A DNA stretch of 64,000 nucleotides from Piezodorus guildinii (Eukaryota > Arthropoda > Insecta > Hemiptera > Pentatomidae). A program made the translations under genes and the position numbers. This document shows positions 1 to 12,249 of this stretch, piece after piece (position 1 is the stretch's first letter; each line of letters begins with the position of its first letter). The stretch is taken from positions 94,085,521 through 94,149,520 of the forward strand of contig CM041297.1 of the NCBI GenBank assembly GCA_023052935.1, in the 5' to 3' direction. A model generated the notes under the pieces. That model was not told the DNA's origin. It searched no databases and saw only the letters and a program-made list of their open reading frames with translations.

Positions 1-3000
1 TCAGTATAGATTCATCACTTCCTCACCTTCCACCTGAGCAGGTCAGTTTTAGATATCTTTACTTATTCACTCATAAGAAATTTATTTTAGGAATAAGATT
101 TTGCTTTTTTTTTTTTTAAATTAATGCTTCATTTAAAGTTAATTGTAAAAAAAAAAAACTGGTACAAGCAACACAGGACTTACACTTACCTCAGCTATTA
201 AAATCAATTTAAGAGAGAGAGAAATAAACTTAAATAAATAAATAAAATTTAAGTAACTTAGATAAACTTGAAGTTGAAAAAAGTTATAAGTTTAAAAACT
301 AATTTCTTCCAGTAATTCTCGAAACAGTCAACTAATTATATCCACCAAAATTAATAATATGTATATATTATATTAAAACTACGTAAATATGGGTCGTTTA
401 TAGAGTAGCAATTCAGTACACTTTTCGTACTTATGGGGTATCAGGACCTGCTGGAATGGAAAAAGTGTACAATTCTTCTCCCGTCTTATCTTTATAAAAT
501 CTGGAGTGGGCAGCACACGACTTTCACTTACCTCGGCTGTTAAAATCAATTTAAGAACTATTAATAAACTTAAATTTGAAAAAAAAGTTGAAGTTAGTTT
601 AAATAAAAAATATATTGTTTTGTTGGAAACATATGATTAAAATTAAATAATATCACAATATTAAATTGTTACATATAATAATCAGTAATAAGTTTATGCC
701 CTATTCGTCACTTAATATTACCTTTTACAACTATTTGTATAAGATAATATTTTTTCTAAAACCTTTCTCTTTCCAACGGTATATCATACGACTATATTAC
801 TGCACTTGTTACAAAAAAAAAAAAAAAAATTTTTTCTTTAAACCTTTATTTAGATATCAAATTCATTCCGTTACATATTTACCCATGTTTTATCAATTAT
901 AACAAGATGATATGGTTAAATTTTTTGGACTTACAAAATTAAAGTTACTTTAGATGTAGAGAATTGGCACCTAAGCCATTTCCGACTATTTCAATCAGAA
1001 TGAAACCTACATGATATTAAATCCTATTAAATTTTACATCGACTAGTTTAATCTAAATTGTTAAAACTGTTTTGAGGACATTGTATAAAGGTACAAAATG
1101 CATATTATAAAGTTGATCTTTTGGTAAGCCAATTTTGAAGAAAAAGTTGCTGTATCATCCCAGGGGTATAGATGTCTTTTAAATATGAAAATTTAAGTTT
1201 TAGTGTGCTTCCAATGGGAAGATTCTCTACTTGTGTTTCATGCCTTTTATCTATCTATTTTACTCACATTACATTTAAATTTTACATTCATATAGCGAAT
1301 TCATTCTGTTTAATTATTTTTGAGAAAATCGTAAAAAGGTGCAAAATGTATGTTATAAAGTGGCTCTTCCGGTCAGCTGATGTTGAAGAAAAAGTTGCTG
1401 TAACATTTCGGAGGTATAGTTGTCTCTAATATGAAATTTAAGTTTTGTACGACTTCGTTTTTGTGCTAGACTTACCACACACAAACACAGACCTTTTTGT
1501 GGGACTCAGTTATTTGGACTCAGGGAACCTTAAAACATGTATTTCCGTTGTAAAACATGTAAACCTGTAAAACATGTAAACATGTAAACCTTAAAACATG
1601 TAACACTGAAAAAACTGGAATTATAAAATTTTCAGGATCGCAATACTTTCTTTCCCTTACTGTTGTATATTTGAAATATAGGTAAGTGAAAGTTTACCCT
1701 GTGGCAAACTAGTATGCATCTAAACCAAAGTTTACTAACATTAGCTCTTGGAAAATTGTGTTACCACCTGAAATGAATGCTTATATTACTGAATAACAGC
1801 AAAAACTTATTCAAGATCCCATAGATCAGATGATTTTGAGAATTATATAATATCAGTTGACATAAATATGTTTCTAATTTTATTTACAGATGAGTCTTTT
1901 GGAAGAATCATTACGCCCCGGACAAACCCCTCTCCATAACATGGGTTACGAAGAAGGAGGTGAAGGGCTAATGGCTAACATGGGCTATGATGAAGCAGCT
2001 CCTCCTCCAACGACGCCTGGTGCCCTTTCTGAAAAGGGTGCTCCAACTCCTTGGAACGATGATTATGATTTCCCTGTCTCAGTTGGTCCGGTAAGTTTTA
2101 TAGAAATAGTTTCAAGGTTCTTGTTGATAGTGAACTCTGGTAGATTCTTTTTCTTAAGCTTACTATCCATGATTGTTGTTTATTTGAGCTATCTACTAAA
2201 TGTTTCAGAAAATGTTTTCAATTTATTCTGTTTTTAAAATATTGAATCTATTTGATATAAATAGATTCTGTTCATCTAGATTGATAAAAACTTTACCTTA
2301 TGATGATGTTTCTGATCAAGAAATTTGAGATAAGGTACTAAAAAAACTTTTAATCGGGGCCACCCGTAGCGTAGTGGTTAGCTAGCATAACAGCTTTCTA
2401 TGCCAAAGGTCGTGGATTCAAACCCGCGAGTGGCCTTAGGATTTTTTAATGGGAGTAAAAAGTCCTTAGTTATGCCGTCCTTCGGAGGGGACGTTAAAAG
2501 GTGGTCCTGAGCCTGTGCGATGTCAGGTACTCGTTAAAGATCCCTATCCTAATAAAACCTGGATAGCAAAAATTTAGGACTCCCACTGTAGCATCATCCG
2601 ATTAGCCATAGCAGCATAAAAGTGACATTAAACGAATGAACAAACAAACTTTTAATCGTTCAGTTTCATTGAAATTCACCTTCTGATTTCTCCTGAAAAA
2701 ACATTCAAGTTTTTTAATGATGCGATTCTGATCTGCATTTAATATCATCCCAAATGATTCTAAATCATTTTCTTCCCATAATGTAAAAATGATGTTATTA
2801 ATATGGTAAACAAATTATTCTAGATTTCAATGTAAAAATAATCAAATTAGTACAATTAAAAATAATTGAGATTTTTGCACTTCCTATATAATATCCTAGA
2901 ATGGTTACAGTATCTTATAGAAAGCAATCACTCAGTTGATACGTTGATTTCTAGAAGATACTAAAGGACTTTTTTAGGAAATTGATATTTTGGCATATTT

Positions 3001-4321
3001 ACATTCTTCTCATTTAGTTTTACCAAAATCTTCTATTTGATTTTATCTAATAAACATTCAAGTCCTTTAAAAACGCGATTTAGGAATGCAATTATTTTCT
3101 AAAGCTTCTAATTACTATTTTAATTTTTTTCCCCAATCATACTAAAATATTTCATTACACAACTTTAATATAGTGAAAAACTGAGGATTAATTAATGAAT
3201 CATAAGTCCGGTTAGCCCCGTCACAGAAAGAAGATTAACTAGACATACCTACGAAGAAGACATCATTTCCCGCCTCCTCATCCCTCTCTTAAAATGTACC
3301 TTGTACAGTAGAAGATATAAAAATAACTTAATGATGGAGTTTTTGTTGACCGTTGAGAAATTAGATGAGTAGATGGTTGGGGGTGCGGTCATAAATTAGA
3401 AACACACATTTAAAACAAGTGCTATTTTAATTATGTGCCGACGTTTCGGCCTACAATGTGGGCCTTCATCAGGGCTAAAAGAAACAAGATAACCAATGTA
3501 ATTATAGACTTAATAATGCGTTAGGTATATAATAATAATATGACAGTAATATAATGTGGGAACATAAATAAAATTAAATGTAAAGTGATAATAAGATGAC
3601 AGTTATAAAGTATGGAAATAAACAAAATTAAGATAATATGGATACATATCCTGACTATAAGATTATCATCTTAGTTTTGTTTATTTCCATACTTTATAAC
3701 TGTCATCTTATTATCATTTTACATTTAATTTTATTTATGTTCCCATATTATATTACTGTCATATTATTATTATTATTATTATATACCTAACGCATTATTA
3801 AATCTATAATTAGATTGGATGTTATCTTGTTTCCTTTAGCCCTGATGAAGGCCCACATTGTAGGCCGAAACGTCGGCACATAATTAAAATAGCACTTGTT
3901 TTGAATGTGTGTTTCTAATTTATGACCGCACCCCCAACCATCTTCCTCATCAGAAAATAACTTAAAAATATGAAAAAATTTGAAAATATAAAAATTTATA
4001 GTTTATCTTGTTCCATTCTTTTCAGTTGGTTCGTAATTCTTGTTCTTCAATTTTCTAATGTAGTGATGCTCTATTTTCTACAATGGCTTGAATTCATAGA
4101 TGATAGATGACTGGTGGCATAAGATCCATTCTCATAAACACATTCACTCTGATTTAAAATCCACGACATAAGACCTGCCATTGCTGGAAAAACCCGCCAC
4201 GTTATTCCCAAACTACTGCGCATTTCGATTCTTTTTGCTGATTGGCCGATCACTTCGAGCTTTCTTGATCTTCTTTCTTTTTTTATTTTTGCTTACTCAA
4301 TACATCATAACTATATATATA

Positions 4322-4366
<45 letters not shown>

Positions 4367-6833
4367 GCTTATTTTTAAAAAATATTCTTTTATAAACAAA
4401 ATTAATTTATCACAATATTTATTTAATTATTATTCATTTTACTCTCAGGGTATGGTATGGGTTCTTGACAATCAGGCACATTTTTTTTAATTAACTTTTT
4501 AATTATAATAACTTACAAACATAATACAAACAATATGCAGCCAGGCTAACAATGATTCTTCATATCTATACAGCAGTTCCTCCTCTTACAAGTTTCCCCT
4601 GAAAACTGACTATCCCCAGGTATCTTTCTTCTACCTGGGCTTTTACCTGGGTTGTCCCTTGCATCCAAAATGGAAGTTATGTTTACAAACAAACATTCAA
4701 ATTGGAGCTGTTAATTTTTATTTTTATTCTATTTTGAATCTAATTGTTAGCCTGCCTAACACAATATTTAAATAATAAATAAATAAATAATTGTATAATT
4801 TATATAAAAAGTGGGTATATTACAATATATAAAATCTAGATTTTAATGAGAAAAGAATCAAATACATTGGTTTAATAATAAATTAATCAGAGATTTTTGC
4901 ACTTCCTGTAAAATATCCTTGAATGGAGATAATTCATTTTGGAAAGCAACCTCTCAAATGTTGGCTTGAATAACCTTGAAATAAATCAGCTTTTTCTTTT
5001 ACCCACCTTAGAGGAAAGTTAACAGTTTAGTTTTCAAAATAATCAATTTACTCTAGCAGTCAATTTGAGATTTTAATCCTCAATCGAAATGTTGATTTCC
5101 AAAAGGGTACTATCCATCCTAGGAAATTTTTCAGGAAGAGCAAAAATCCTTCATTACTATATTATAAAACCGACTTATTGGATTCTATTTGCATTAAAAT
5201 CTAGAATGGTTTTATTACTATATTAATTAAAATATATTAAAGTTATGGAATGAAATGTTTTAGTATGATTTTGAATGAAACTAAATGCGTAATTAGTACC
5301 TTAAGAAAATAACTGCTTTTCTAAATCACTTTTTTATAGGACTTGAACGTTCATTATATAAAATCGAATAGAAGATTTAAATAAAACTAAATGATGAGAA
5401 TACAAATATGTCATAACATCAGTTTCATAAAAAAATGTTTTTTAGTAACTTTTGGAAATCAACGTCTCAATTGTCCAAATCTTTTCTCCCAAATACTCTG
5501 ATTCCAGACAAAACAATAATCATAAAACAAATATAAATATAAAAATAAAAAATATAAATACATCAAGTTTAATATTTTCTTGATCTATCGTAATCTCATT
5601 TTATATGTCATTGGTTGTTCTTGTTCTCCTGTTATTTACTGTAAGAATATCCCTTCATGTCTCAGAAGGGACTCTATAATTATTCCTTTCTATTCTATTG
5701 TTTTTATCTGATTGTTTGTTCAATGTATTTATAATTAATATTAAATTATATTTTTTTTATAGCCTGAAGAGCAAGCGAATGACGAGACCTTCGAACAGTT
5801 TGAAGAACGAGTCCTTAATAAGAGAGCAGCTCACATGTACAACCTCGTGAGGACAAAATTCGCTGATGAGCCGAATATATTTTTTTCTGCTCTCGTTGTT
5901 CGAAACAACAGGAAACAGGTAAAGTTTAATTAGATTATTTTGTTATTTGTGTCCTTTCCTTTTATATTCTAAAGGTTCAGTCATTGTTAAAATAGAAATT
6001 GTTTATTTTTTGTCTCGGTGGATCTGAACTAACTGTAGAGAATTGATCAGTTCACACAGCTAAGGATCTGAAGTAGGGTAATTGCCAAAATGGTAAAACC
6101 GTATCCTAGCCATCTTTGGACAACTATATATCACATAATAGGCATTTTCATTTTCCTTGTAGAATCAAGTCGGTGAGACTACCAACCCCATATTGGATAG
6201 CTACTGGATACCTATTATTGGTATCCTAAGGAGTTTAATTGTTTTTCAGATAGCCCTATTTTATCTATTCAACAATGTGTGATGAAAATTGCATTGGGTT
6301 GTTCACTATCTTAAATTTAATATCATTTGTCATTTTTAATTTCTGAATTTTACTATTGATCGATCTTCATTAAAAATATTATTTAATACGTTCATGCTGG
6401 CACCGATTTTCTATGTCTGCTCTGTGAAGCGACACTCAAATTAACGTTGTGTTTCATGGAGTATTGCCTGTTTAGACCTGTATAGGAGTTTTACATTTGT
6501 GAGTGCTTACTTTGCAATTAGTGTAACTCAGTTTTTTTCATTCTAACCTCAGATTTCTGCCAGTAAGTATAAATCGAAAGGCAATTAAATTTTTTTTTTA
6601 ATTTTTACCCTTATAAATAATAGATAACGTGGATATGGAATTAAATACCGGTGGAACGATCTGCCCAATATGACAGACTAGTGCGGGCCACCGGTGGCCC
6701 AAGCTGTTGTCTACATGTTATTTAATGAAGAAATGGATTATAATTACTTTCACAATAATTTTGATGCCAAAATCAATATTTCCAGGTCTAATTTCTGTTT
6801 ATACATAATACTAAGCTATTGTGTATTTATATT

Positions 6834-6883
<50 letters not shown>

Positions 6884-7037
6884 TTTACTAATTGTATTGT
6901 TGTATTTCTAGGCTGCCCAGAAGTTTTATTCCCTTCTCATGTTGAAGAAATTCCAGGTAGTGGAGCTTCAGCAAGAATCATCCTATGCTGACATCCTAAT
7001 AGAAAGGGGAGTCAATTTTGATAATCCAACCTTATAA
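1..7037 (+). CDS. Rad21: Cohesin subunit Rad21 (SCC1 kleisin), C-terminal exons only
   Basis: Rad21 is the kleisin that closes the Smc1-Smc3 cohesin ring and is cut by separase at anaphase. Four coding exons are visible: 1-41 (partial), 1890-2090, 5763-5918 and 6912-7037, ending in TAA. Each splice site is GT-AG and the reading phase is kept, giving 173 residues in the window. The 1890 exon holds a Gly/Pro-rich acidic linker with repeated NMGYE and NMGYD motifs. The last two exons encode the conserved winged-helix domain that binds the Smc1 head, including EERVLNKRAAHMYN, AAQKFYSLLMLKKFQVVELQ and SYADILI. The gene starts upstream of the window, so the N-terminal Smc3-binding domain and separase sites are not seen. 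I rule out meiotic Rec8 because the linker and C-terminus match mitotic Rad21. Confidence in identity is high; exon boundaries rest on phase and conservation. Confidence 0.93.
42..1889. other. Rad21 intron containing family A repeat copies
   Basis: This 1.85-kb intron has no coding evidence. At about 160-350 it holds the 5' end of a family A repeat. At about 496-1695 it holds a fuller but diverged plus-strand copy, running from the CACTTACCT start block to the terminal GGTAAGTGAAAGT block. Short open frames here, such as those at 666 and 1172, are translations of the repeat and not genes. Confidence 0.75.
496..1695 (+). mobile_element. Family A repeat, near full-length diverged copy
   Basis: The copy starts with the block AATCTGG-GGGCAGCACACGA-CTTTCACTTACCT, shared with copies at 10.57, 17.8, 43.1 and 48.4 kb. 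It ends with TTTCCCTTACT-TATAGGTAAGTGAAAGT. The middle holds the conserved segment around AAGTGGCTCTTCCGG. It is longer than the roughly 0.9-kb norm, probably through internal duplication or insertion. It encodes no recognisable protein, so it is probably non-autonomous. Confidence 0.6.
2357..2645 (+). mobile_element. SINE family 1 (tRNA-derived), complete copy with target-site duplication
   Basis: A tRNA-like head carries an A-box-like TAGCGTAGTGG at 2367-2377 and a B-box-like GGATTCAAACCC at 2414-2425. A conserved body follows (CCTTAGTTATGCCGTCCTTC, GATCCCTATCCTAAT) and the tail is GAACAAACAAAC. The 13-bp target-site duplication AAACTTTTAATCG flanks it at 2344-2356 and 2646-2658. It sits in a Rad21 intron in the same orientation as the gene. 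Most of the window's other family 1 copies share the same body. Confidence 0.88.
2925..3178. repeat. Left arm of an old 2.5-kb-span inverted repeat
   Basis: This segment matches the reverse complement of about 5230-5475 with many substitutions. Shared blocks include GAAATCAACGT, AGGACTTGAA, AAATAGAAGATTT, TTTAGTATGATT and ATATTAAAGTT (written in the orientation of the right arm). A partial direct copy of the outer part lies at about 4880-5160. The family is unknown; the arms lie within one Rad21 intron. Confidence 0.65.
3437..3475 (-). ncRNA. Hammerhead-ribozyme-like motif, left arm
   Basis: This is the exact mirror of the motif at 3839-3877, read on the minus strand: CTGATGA at 3472-3466 and GAAACGTC at 3447-3440, bounded by the same GCC/GGC stem I. 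Because the arms are inverted, a transcript of either strand carries one sense core. Confidence 0.48.
3839..3877 (+). ncRNA. Hammerhead-ribozyme-like motif, right arm
   Basis: The order is GCC, CTGATGA (3842-3848), an A, GGCC, a 9-nt loop, GGCC, GAAACGTC (3867-3874), GGC. This matches a type I hammerhead core with a 3-bp stem I (GCC/GGC) and a 4-bp stem II. Stem III is missing in one molecule, but ACGT is self-complementary, as in the small Penelope-linked hammerhead variants reported to cleave as dimers. The extra A between CTGATGA and stem II is a departure from the usual core. Activity is inferred, not shown. Confidence 0.5.
4312..4362. repeat. (AT)n microsatellite
   Basis: Alternating AT runs with one small interruption, in the Rad21 intron. 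Confidence 0.9.
4880..5475. repeat. Direct and inverted copies of the 2.9-kb intron repeat
   Basis: Positions 4880-5160 repeat the block GAGATTTTTGCACTTCCT and later GTTGATTTC...ACT in the same direction as 2869-2985. Positions 5230-5475 repeat 2935-3178 in inverse. The three pieces imply an old element with inverted ends or nested insertions. No protein is encoded. Confidence 0.55.
6836..6882 (+). repeat. 47-nt T homopolymer upstream of the last Rad21 splice acceptor
   Basis: An uninterrupted T run ends 29 nt before the acceptor AG of the final Rad21 exon (exon start 6912), so it lies where the polypyrimidine tract is expected. Its exact length may be uncertain in an assembly. Confidence 0.85.
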
Positions 7038-10000
7038 ACAACTGTATCTATGTTTCTTGTAAATATATTTCCTTGTTTATTTTCCTCCCCAAAGAACCAT
7101 TTAAAAATTAAATATATATATCTATATATATTAAATACCAGGTAAATATGAAAAAAAAAGATTTTATAATTTTTTGAAACAGGATAAAGACTTAACACAG
7201 AATAGAACTAGTTGTAATTTTCTGAAAAAAAAAAGAAAAGAAAAAAAAAAGTGTTTATGTATAGAGAACAATTTTATTAGTGTTAGGCTTTTATTTATTA
7301 GTGTTATTTAAGAATTACCCCTTAAAAATGTTTTTTTAAAAACAAGCTTGTGAAGCTATACCATATGAATCGGTGGGGTATTAATTTTAATTTATTAAGT
7401 TATGTGATGGCTCTTAAGACGGGGCTTCTTGCGTTCAATATTATAAATCTCAAGCCCTAAAACATGGCAGTCTATGCAGTTTTATTTATTTTAATGTTCC
7501 ATTATAAGACAAATTAAATTTTAAAAAGATTTAAATTAACTTTTCATAATGTTAAAAAAAAAAAAATACATTCCAACATCTCATATTTATATTTGTTTTC
7601 ATTTGCCAATATTCTTTCTTTACCTTGATAATATTTATAACTATGTAATTATTTAAATGAAATATATTTGTGACTCTATGTATTAAGTTAAGATAACTTG
7701 GGGAAACAAAGATTAAATGTGTCTCCATCCTAAATGTAAAACCTCGGATTCTTACAAATTTGACTGTTAGGAATGTGCCTTGGAACCTTAGTGACCTTTA
7801 AAAAAAAAAACTTTTTTAAAAGGGCTTGCCCAGCTATTATTTATTTTACTCGTAGAAATGGGGTCGGTCTCTACATACTCGACTATAAATGTAATAAAAA
7901 CTTCTCAACCCATAAGGTATCAAATAAAATAAGTTTTAAAAATGTTATTATTTGATTATGGAAAACCTAAAATAATCAGCGAAATTATGACTTAATCTTT
8001 TTTATTTTCTTGAGAGTTGACCTTTTGGTAGTTAGGTTTTACATTTAGGACTATGATACAGGATTCGGCAATTTTTGTTTATAAGTATATAGATGAGGAT
8101 GTCAGTTTCAAAAGATAACCATAATTTCACTCTACTTTTGTATACAGTAATTAGAATCTTATGTCTGTAATTAAGACAGTGATTCCAGTTTTACGGGACT
8201 AATAATTTTATTATGTAATATCTTCTAGAACTGACTTCCGCAATTTTATGAGGTGCATTTAAAAAACAAAATTATATATTTGGAGGTTAAGAAGTTTGTC
8301 ATTGAATAAATTAGATGAATATAAAGCAAATGTATATTTATTTTATTTATTCACTTTTTTATGTATATAAAATTATGTCCATACATATTGAATAATGATA
8401 TTAAGTAAAGCCAATACAACATTAGGTGGTTCTGAACCAACTCTTGCTTCTCAACTTAATTAATCATTCACTGAAAAAAAGAGTGGAATCCTTTATCTGT
8501 CATGTCACAGTTCATCGTAATTAAATAAAGATTCCTTGAACCTTTTATTCTCTATCAAATTGAGAATCAGTACTATTAATTCTCTATGGAAACAAGTTGA
8601 AAATTATGTTAATTTTTCCCAAGTTTTGTTAGTTTGAGCATTGATCTGATCCAGTCGTCACTATGTTAAAATCTTTATGCCAACATGACAAATAGTCTCA
8701 ACCGCCTCTTTTTGTGTTGGCTGATATAATAATTTATTTAAGTAGTTGATTCATTGATTAAAATAAATGAATATTTTATGAATGATAAGCCTGTCTCTAT
8801 TGATTTTTTTTTTTTTTTTTTAATTGCAAATTTAATATAATGACATAGATAGTTAAATTTTAAAACATTAAAAAAAAAAAAAAAAAAAAAAAATTGATAT
8901 TCAGAAAGTCTACTATATTAATGTTCCTATAAGAAATTTGATGCATAGAGCTTCAACTATATGTTTTTTGTTTAATTCTGAATTTTTAAGTTTTGATGTG
9001 TTATGAAAAATTTTAATACTAGACTGCTTGATTCCATGGATACGCCTCCGAGTTTAATTAGTATTAGGGATTGTTGTTTGTTTAATTCATGTCTTTATCT
9101 TTAATGCCGTGCCTTAACTGTTATGTTTGCATGTATTATTTACTTCCTTAGCAATAGAAAATAACTTATGTTTATATTTTTATCCTGTAAATTTTACTGA
9201 GCATCTTGTTTGTAGCCTTTGCCTATCCTTTTACTGATTAGACATAGTGTTATTTTAACAGCTCCTTCAGTTCATGTTTATTTTTTCCATTGGTTTACTT
9301 GAAGTCTTACTGTTTAACTTCCATATAAAAATATTTTTAATGTATCAAACGCATCAATGAATTGTGTGAACGAGTAATAAATTAAAATATTGAAAAATAA
9401 AATAAGTGTGGAGACTGTTATGTGTAAACTGGGCTTTAATATTATTTGTATTTTATAATGACCACCTGTTTTAAAAATTGTACCTGCATTTGGTTTATTT
9501 TTATTTTAATTAGGTAAATTATAATATTGTGATTGCATTATAATACTTTCTATATTCTGATAAAAAACAATTGCTTAAGTGTGTATTACATTTGTCTAAT
9601 GATCTGTCATATTTTTCAAATTATTATTTTAATTTTGTAAATTAAAAAAACATAATACCAGCTATATATATTTAACTTATTATTTGAAAAATATGACCTC
9701 ATTGTTTTTATTTTAATGCCAGCACAGTTAGGCAAGTGTAATATGAAAACAATATACAAAATTAATATAAAATGTATAGTTTTATTTTTCAAGTCATGTT
9801 TCTTCTTGTTATTTTGTTTATTATTTGTAATTTTCATCTTTATAAAATGTAAATATTTATTTTTTAATATTGTCATATATTTTGCTCGTTTAGCACTTGT
9901 TCTGGCACTGCCTTACTTTTTTTCTGATGTATACACTTAAACAATTTAAACTTATTTTTTATGTACAAAATTATACATACATGAAACTATATATATATAA

Positions 10001-10568
10001 ATATATTTAAATAACATAGACAAATAGATATATGTCAATTTGTTACATTTGGAGCATTTGTAAATTACATGTTTTAAATGTAACTATATTTTATTATTGT
10101 TAAATCCTGAATTTCATTCTCCAGTATCTACATAAATCACTTTGGAGAATTATGGATTTTTTTTTATCAAAGAATAATACTTTAATAATTAACAAATAAA
10201 AAAAGTATGTAATACAGGTCCTTGATAAGATTCTGTCCCTAGCTTCCTGAGTGTGTCCTTTGACAAAATTTATGGTGTAATGTCTGGTTTGTCGATTGGT
10301 ATTGCTGTGCTGTAGCCACGCAAGTGTGCCTATTATTTCCATGACAATTATTCAAATGTTTAGAGACTCTATGAAAAAAATCAATTGAAAAGATAATTGA
10401 TAAAATGGAAGAATTCAATACAGCTTTAAAAAAAAAAAAAGTTGATTATTATAAAAACGGAGAACTATCTATTGATAATTATCAAATGATAATAATCATG
10501 TAAAAAACATCTAATGAGTTTTTAAAAGTTATATATTAGCTCTATTTTTACAAGAATATTAAAAAAAA
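7038..10568. other. Rad21 3' UTR and AT-rich intergenic DNA
   Basis: After the Rad21 stop there are several AATAAA-type signals (for example near 8523 and 9378), but none can be singled out as the cleavage site. Poly(A) and poly(T) runs are common. I see no splice-bounded coding segment, tRNA-like head or recognisable transposon. Small open frames at 9616-9940 and 10100-10342 lack family resemblance. Confidence 0.6.
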
Positions 10569-11090
10569 AAATCTGGTGAGCGCAAAACACGTCTTTCACT
10601 TACCTCCGTTATTTATATCAATTTAAGAATTTTTACAAATTTAGAAATGAAATAAATTGTTAAAGAATTATTTACATTAGATTTTAATAGAAACATGTGT
10701 TTTGTAAAATAATCTATTATATTATTATCGAGGACAATCAGTTTGTTTTATCGGCTTTTCATCACGCTCCGTTAATTTTTACTATAGTATGTATAAGATA
10801 ATGTTTTATCTAAAATCTTAAGCTTTCCTACGGTATATTATTCATCTGTATTACTGTTCTTATGTTCGAAAACAAAAAAATGCTTTGAACAAATATTTTT
10901 GCAGTTATCTCCTTTAGTTGGATATCGAATTTGTTCAACTTATATATTTACCTGTTTTTAGCAATGCTAATCAGCTGGTATGGTCAATTTCATAAAATCT
11001 ACCAAATTATAGGTACTTTAGAGAAAGAAAATTTATAATATCGACGTTTAAGCCCAGTCAGACTATTTCAATCATATCTTAGTTGAGCGA
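10569..11090 (+). mobile_element. Family A repeat, 3'-truncated copy
   Basis: It starts with AATCTGGTGAGCGCAAAACA and CTTTCACTTACCTCCG and follows the family up to the segment before AGACTATTTCAATCA. It then breaks into an inverted fragment (about 11092-11180) that leads into the next copy. Confidence 0.65.
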
Positions 11091-11218
11091 ATTTGATAAA
11101 ACAACTAAAGGAGAAAACTGAACATATATTTTTGTATTCATTTTTTGTGTTTTTTAACACAATAGTAATATAGATGTATAATATTTTAATATTTTTTTAA
11201 TACAATTTTTAGTTTTTT

Positions 11219-12113
11219 ACTTTCACTTACTATATATAGTAAGGGAAAGTATTGCGATCGTGAATATTTTCGAATTCCAGTTTTCAACGGAAATACACAT
11301 TTTAGGGTCCCCTGAGTCCAAATAACCAAGTCCCGCATAAAGGTCTGTGTGTGTGGTCACTCCCGGGCAGAAAACGGTAAGTCCCATGAAACTGAAATTT
11401 CATATTTAAGACAAATATACGCCCCAGACGTTATAAAACCCTTTTCATCATAATGAGCTTACCAGAAGAGCCAGTTTATACCATGCCTTTTGCACCTTTT
11501 TTTGATTTTCTCAAAAACGGTTCCGACGATTTTGATTAAACTTGCTATATCGATGTAAAATTTAATGGGCTTTAATATCATTTAGGTTCCATTCTGATTA
11601 AAATGGTCTTACTTGGCTTAAATGCCGATATTTTAAATTTTCTTTCTCTAAAGTACGTTTAATTTTGTTGATTCTATAAAAATAACTATATTATCTTCTT
11701 ACTACTGATGAAAAACAGGTAAATACATAAATTGAATGAATTCGATACCCAACTAAAGAAGAAAACAGAAAAAAATATGTTTTAATTGCAATTTTTTGTC
11801 TTTGAACATAAGAGCAATAATATACATGTATGATATACCGTTGGAAAGCTAAAGATTTTAGAAAAAATATTATCTCATAAACAAGCTTTTAAAAGTTAAT
11901 AGAGAGTGATACAATGAAGGTAAAACTAACTGATTATTTTAGATAATAATATAATAGATTTTTTAATAAAACACATGTTTCTATATAAATTCAATTTAAT
12001 TAATTTTTTAATAGTTTTACTTATTTTTATCTCTAACTATATTTGAAAATTCTTTCATTGATTTTAAAAATGGAGGTAAGTGAAAGTCTTGTGTTGCCCG
12101 CACCAGATTTTTA
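11219..12113 (-). mobile_element. Family A repeat, full-length copy
   Basis: Read on the minus strand it runs from AATCTGGTGCGGGCAACACA through the conserved middle to the terminal palindrome ACTATATATAGTAAGTGAAAGT. At about 0.9 kb it is one of three well-preserved copies, with 16486-17373 and 43094-44007. Another fragment of the same orientation, about 12116-12250, abuts its end. Confidence 0.75.
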
Positions 12114-12249
12114 ACTTAAGAACAGTAATATACATGTATGATATACCATTGGATAGCTAAAGATTTTAGAAAAAATATTATCTGATACACGGAATTGTAA
12201 AGGGTAATGGAGAGTGATAAAAAGCAGATAAAACTAACTGTTTTTTGGG

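Larger units (their letters stand above)
3365..3949. mobile_element. Foldback element, near-perfect 0.58-kb palindrome with hammerhead-like cores
   Basis: The two arms (about 3365-3643 and 3675-3949) are reverse complements of each other with few mismatches, around a loop of about 30 bp. The outer ends are AGATGGTTGGGGGTGCGG and CCGCACCCCCAACCATCT. There is no open reading frame. Each arm contains one CTGATGA...GAAACGTC motif, annotated separately. The high similarity of the arms suggests a young insertion or gene conversion between them. It resembles foldback or MITE elements, or two head-to-head copies of a short retroelement terminal repeat. Confidence 0.85.

Noticed and set aside
666..902. 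78-codon open frame
   Set aside because: It lies in a poly(A)/AT-rich part of a family A copy in a Rad21 intron and encodes low-complexity Phe/Tyr/Lys runs.
6380..6720. Possible piggyBac-like ends near the GGGCCACCGGTGGCCC palindrome (about 6686)
   Set aside because: The two proposed ends do not pair, there is no TTAA duplication, and no transposase is present.
9616..9940. Overlapping Lys/Ile/Phe-rich open frames on both strands
   Set aside because: The composition follows the local AT content, with no motif or splice context.
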